From NCBI GenBank assembly GCA_021464525.1, contig JADRCO010000381.1, positions 1 to 35,194 on the forward strand: a stretch of DNA of 35,194 nucleotides. The letters run 5' to 3'. Position numbers and translations under genes: made by a program. This document shows positions 31,201 to 35,194 of this stretch, in pieces. Origin of the DNA: Rhizophagus sp. LPA8_4_AMF. Its lineage: Eukaryota; Glomeromycota; Glomeromycetes; Glomerales; Glomeraceae. Position 1 is the first letter of the stretch; every line of letters starts with the position of its first letter. Below the pieces are notes generated by a model that saw nothing but the letters and a program-made list of their open reading frames with translations, was not told the DNA's origin and did no database searches.

Positions 31201-32232
31201 TTTCTATTTGTTCTATTTACAATAATTACACAACATGACTCTAGCGTGTCATTTTTTTGGCCGTGGCCCGTGGGTTGTAATTGCACCAATCATATGTTAT
31301 CGATGCACACGGGACATTTTGTGTCACTTGCAGTCCGAGACATTACGAAGAACTAATAAAGAATTAAAATACATGTACAGTATATCTCCGATTTAGTGAA
31401 ATTACATCATTGAAGCTATTATCAGTAAGTTTACCAAAGAAAGTCGTTTAGCAATATTTATATATGTATACATATTGACGTATTGGTGTCGCAAATAAAT
31501 TTTACAATCTTCGTATCCGTAAGAGCTCTTGATAGTTTCACCATACTATCTCTTCTATCCCAATTTCTTTGCAAGTTTATTATATAGAAATTTTAAAAAT
31601 TAATATTTGCTATTTTTCTAAATAATCTTTATTAAGCAGAGAAAAATTATTTCTTTCTAAAAAATACTAATATATATAATTATGCTGTCAAAAAAATGTC
31701 AAACAATTAAATTTTTTGACACAATTATACTGTTAAATTATTATTAGGTTTCACAAAATAAAACATGCAGTATTCATAGAGAACGATAATTAGTATGTAT
31801 TCATGCAACATAGAAATTTTTGTGGAACAAATAATTCTCACTCTTTACAAAATAAAAACTAGTTTTTTTTAATTCAAGTTTCATCAAGAAATCCCTTCAT
31901 ATTGTTAAATTCGTATATAGCAAAATTGTCCTATTTTCTGCGGCACAATTACTATAAATAGATCGACATTAATTAAAAAACATGCATAAAATAATTAAAA
32001 GTCGGAGTTAATTATGATATCTGTTTGTTAATTATATTTAAATTTTGGAATCTCATTGAACATGCAAACATTATAAATAGTCCATATAAGCCGCACAGAC
32101 ATGCAAACCCTGTCAAGAAGGCAATCACTATTATTTTAATGCTAAACAAAAAATCATCCACATTTTATTATTGACTTTTTAGAGTATTATCGTCTTTGTC
32201 TTTTTATATCTCGCATTATACTTTGTGTTATA
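28221..32232. other. 4-kb intergenic region between the kinase-like and 7TM genes
   Basis: No gene could be supported on either strand. Open frames here are under about 85 codons, low in complexity, and overlap each other on both strands (for example 28140-28388 and 28181-28381). The DNA is moderately AT-rich without recognised terminal repeats. A GC-richer patch at about 31240-31345 (GGCCGTGGCCCGTGGG..., then CACGGGACATTTTGTGTC) is not explained. The last few hundred bases should hold the 7TM gene promoter. No tRNA or other structured RNA was recognised. Confidence 0.45.
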
Positions 32233-33473
32233 ATGCAAAAGTATTCTCAGTATTCTCCTGCTGCGATCACATATATTTCATTAAATCTTATAAATTTGTC
32301 GTTATCAACATTCATTATTATTAAATTATGTATATCACCTAATCATTTCACAAAATATACTCAGTTCCAATTGTTTATAGCATCGTGGGGATATACGATA
32401 GGATGTTTACTATCTATAATTAAATATGGCGATGACATCATTAATAAAGCGTTCGAGACTCATCAAATTTCTATTTGTGTAATTCAACAGATAATATCTT
32501 TATTCTTCTTTTATCCTTTACATATATTCCCTGTCGTATTAGGATTTTATATTTGGAACACAATTGAAGATCAAAACATAAAAATAGAAAAAAAGTTTTT
32601 TTGGCCATTTTCAATACTTATTTGGTGTTTTACAATTTGTTATAATGTGTTTTCTTTCGCTGACGGATACCAAAAAGACATCCGGGTTACACCCTTGCTT
32701 TGTAAACCCCCAAATTCTAATCTACATAAAATAACTTATCTAATAGTAATTTCCCCACTATTTTGCATAGCATTAATATTTATTTGTAAGAATTTTTTTT
32801 TTGTTTATTGTTTATTTATTTATTAATAATTCTTTATATTCTAACTAAATATGACAAACAACCCCTTTTTTTTACCAAATATAGACTTCACCTCCATAAT
32901 ATTATGGAAACGTTGGCAGAAATTTTCGATAAGGAAAAATCAATGGAATGCACTTAGATTAGACCACGCGCTTCGCTTATTCATCTGTGACGTTATTTAC
33001 ACGAGTTTACTTGGTACATCTTTATTATCAAGAATTATATCTCAATATATAAAAAAACCGGAAAACACCGAAGTAAACAAAATTGTTATTGAAGATTTCG
33101 TTCAGCCGTTCATGTACGAATTTTATTTAATCTTAATAATTCTCTTAATTTGCTTTTCTCAATTATAAATTAACACTTTTCCTTGCATTTTTTTTTATAA
33201 ACTACATACAGAGGAATTATGTTATTTTTAATATTCGTCAAAAGGGATTCTCCGACAGTTTTGTTACCTTGTTTTTATCATGGTAGTCCTGAAAAATTAT
33301 TGATTCAATCAGAATATAGAGATGATAATTTCTTATATGCAAGATCTTCAATTATTTCTTCTTCCAGCGAAATCAATCAAATATCAATTACAGTACAACA
33401 AGTTACAACAATTACGTCACATACCACATTAGAAACATCATCTATGGACACAGCAAATAACGAATACAAATGA
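32233..33473 (+). CDS. Seven-transmembrane GPCR-like receptor
   Basis: Putative plasma-membrane receptor; ligand and G protein unknown. Three exons: 32233-32785, 32885-33113 and 33212-33473. The introns are 99 and 98 nt, GT..AG, with phases that fit, giving 347 residues. Hydrophobic segments, approximately: TM1 12-34, TM2 45-63, TM3 80-108, TM4 122-142, TM5 165-186, TM6 in exon 2 (ALRLFICDVIYTSLLGTSLL) and TM7 made only by joining exons 2 and 3 (FVQPFIGIMLFLIFV). C82 at the start of TM3 and C157 in the second outer loop could form the conserved disulfide. Between TM5 and TM6 is a basic loop (WKRWQKFSIRKNQW). The C-tail is rich in Ser/Thr (SSIISSSSE.., TTITSHTTLETSS), as expected for receptor phosphorylation. 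The topology and restored TM7 argue for the splice model. It resembles fungal lineage-specific GPCR-like proteins. The family assignment is by topology, not by a signature motif. Confidence 0.75.
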
Positions 33474-35152
33474 AATTAGAGGAATTGAATGAAACATCTT
33501 CATAAATATAAATATTTTAATTTAGTGATTATGCTACATTATTATCAAATTTTTCGTATCGTATTATTGTAAATATTTACATAAAGTCATATTCGAAACT
33601 ATCTGTACATATTATAATTAATATTAATTATTTGAATTTTTCTAAATTAATTTCATCTCATAAATAAAATTTTAAAATTCAATATTAAATGTTTCAACAC
33701 TTAGTATTCTATTTGGAACATTATCAATCTCATATTAAAATATACTTTTTCGTAAAATAATATTGTTGCTTGTTTAATTATAATTAAAAATTAATTAACC
33801 AAGACATCCACCTGGTAATGGTTTCGTTCCGATTGGTATTTGGTATAGGTAATATGGTAATAAACATTGCAAAGCGCCAAAATGATTGAACAAAGACAGA
33901 AACGCATGTCAGAATTGCACACCGTATTGATAATACATTTTTAGGATAGCCTTTCAAATTTTTTTAATGACCATATATGGTTTATTATTCCTTGATGTGG
34001 TATAACAATAGATATATGGGGTTATGTATGCATGTAAAAAAACTACCAAATGGAGATCATAATATTTTGACATATGAGTATTTAATTTCAATCACGAAGT
34101 TCTCATAAATTTCCCGATTCGTTTTTCATCTGCAGATCTATTTGGGAATTTTTTGAACCAATAATATTTGTACATGCACATGAATGAACGACAAAGAAGC
34201 TTTATAAAATTATACATTTTCCATTCACGTGATCTGGTTTTCTAATGTCACACAACACACTTCATTTCATTTTTTACGGTGGGATGATTTCTTAATGCCG
34301 GCTGAATGTCATAGTTCTGGCCAAAGGGGAATTAGTTGCGTTATGATTTTTATGAATTTGTAATCTCATGATGAATTCAGCCTGCATTATGAAGATTTTG
34401 GCCGGAATTATATTCAATCATATGATCATTTCTGTGAATTTAAGTATTTAACTATCTCAAGATTTTTTTTAATAAAATATAAATATAGTTATATACAATT
34501 CTTGTTGTAATCACACCACCTAATATTTAATCCAATCAATGGCATTGTATTAAAATCAGATTCTCTATCACTTTTATTGATATTGCATTGACCTTAGTAT
34601 TGTTAAGACTTAAAGAGATAAAATCAGCAAAAGGAAAAAAAATATTTACATACTGAAAATTTTGGAAATTTACAGTTAGTTACAAATTACCACCCAAATA
34701 TGCAACAAACTTTTTTTTCAAAAAGATTACACCTTTGTTAAAATTCTCAATTTGAATTATATATTCTAATTAAATAGAATAAATGCTCTTATCTTAATAT
34801 ATAATTCTAGTTAGATTATTATCATCAAGTCTGACAACTATTATAATTTCTTTAACTATAAAATCTTAAGTCAGATATTTTATAAAATTATAAATATAAT
34901 AAACTGTTAAAATTTTAGCAAGTATAATGAAAATTTTTGGTTAAATAAAATAAAAGTTTAATGTTAAAAAATAGTAAATAATAAGTTTAAAAAAACAATT
35001 TGTATTTATTTTTATAAACAAAAGGTATTTTATAATAATTATAAAGAAATAATAATAATGAAAATTCCTCTTATATTTTTTAACCAATTTTTTACAAATT
35101 TTATAAAAGCCCTTTTTTAAAATTAGTTTAATGAAAAGGGAAAAATTTTGCA
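33474..35152. other. AT-rich intergenic region at the right edge
   Basis: No gene supported. AATAAA-like words occur soon after the 7TM stop (about 33660). At 34290-34420 a GC-richer patch contains two imperfect direct copies of a phrase of about 25 bp (GCTGAATGTCATAGTTCTGGCC and GCCTGCATTATGAAGATTTTGGCC), probably a decayed dispersed repeat. From 34440 the sequence is almost pure A/T, and a minus-strand frame at 34941-35153 there is low-complexity noise. Confidence 0.45.
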
Positions 35153-35194
35153 TCGCACCCTGCGATTTTCTTAAATCACACTTCAGGGGTGCGA
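35153..35194. repeat. Inverted repeat at the window edge
   Basis: TCGCACCCTG (35153-35162) faces CAGGGGTGCGA (35184-35194), a reverse complement apart from one extra G, around a 21-base loop. It is markedly GC-rich against the flanking A/T desert. It could be a complete small hairpin or the end of a transposon continuing past the window. Confidence 0.5.

Noticed and set aside
1..35194. CRISPR arrays, bacterial ribosome-binding sites or operons
   Set aside because: The spliced genes and TRAPP subunit show eukaryotic DNA, and no spaced direct repeats of CRISPR type exist.
1..35194. tRNA and rRNA genes
   Set aside because: Scanned by eye for tRNA TTCRA-type arms and for rRNA-like GC-rich conserved stretches; none were convincing. 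A tRNAscan run would settle it.

Overview
ORGANISM. The window looks like nuclear DNA of an arbuscular mycorrhizal fungus (Glomeromycotina, Rhizophagus-like). It is very AT-rich, and genes are interrupted by short GT..AG introns of about 66-141 nt. Degenerate DNA transposons (Tc1/mariner, FAR1/MULE-like, TA- and hAT-type MITEs) fill the gaps. Three genes resemble families I recall as expanded in Rhizophagus: a kinase-like gene of the NFKNWTSGN type, an MGxKNSK-type methyltransferase and a lineage-specific 7TM protein. The genus is inferred from this style of gene, not from a search.

LAYOUT. Positions 1-5.7 kb are AT-rich, with a MITE (496-747), a badly decayed FAR1/MULE-like transposase (about 960-3997, ending in a zinc knuckle) and a 171-bp TA-flanked MITE nested in it (3146-3316). 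Positions 5757-7095 (-) hold unknown gene A, 394 aa in three exons with a Tyr/Asn-rich tail. Positions 8512-9656 (-) hold a three-exon SAM-dependent methyltransferase of 308 aa. A 27-bp tandem repeat (10519-10626) and a hAT-type MITE with a perfect 8-bp target duplication (11052-11171) lie upstream of a five-exon TRAPP subunit gene (11245-12018, TRAPPC2L/Tca17-like). From 12 to 19.3 kb I see no gene, only decayed repeats and an extremely AT-rich desert. Genes B (19325-20458, +) and C (21798-22719, +) are divergent relatives of gene A, separated by a Tc1 relic on the opposite strand. At 24739-26050 is an apparently intact Tc1/mariner element: 32-bp terminal repeats, TA flanks and a full DD34E transposase. 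Positions 26457-27838 (-) hold a two-exon kinase-like protein that has lost the catalytic HRD aspartate. Hairpins crowd its upstream region. Positions 32233-33473 (+) hold a three-exon 7TM, GPCR-like protein. The remainder is AT-rich intergenic DNA.

HOW IT FITS TOGETHER. There is no operon-like logic. The TRAPP subunit is the only recognisable housekeeping gene. The methyltransferase, pseudokinase and 7TM genes look like members of expanded accessory families. The most novel element is the A/B/C family. These three dispersed proteins share a core (PGFxY...W, then FxSDxG followed by a strand and [ExK]W, then G..[FY]T.D...FVD) but have different C-termini: a Tyr/Asn-rich tail in A, a probable membrane anchor in B, and an uncertain, possibly hydrophobic end in C. 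Copy C keeps a D...ExK arrangement that resembles a PD-(D/E)xK nuclease-fold core. That is a hypothesis from reading the sequence, not from a search.

Exon coordinates were worked out by hand from splice consensus, reading-frame phase and family expectation. They carry no transcript support.
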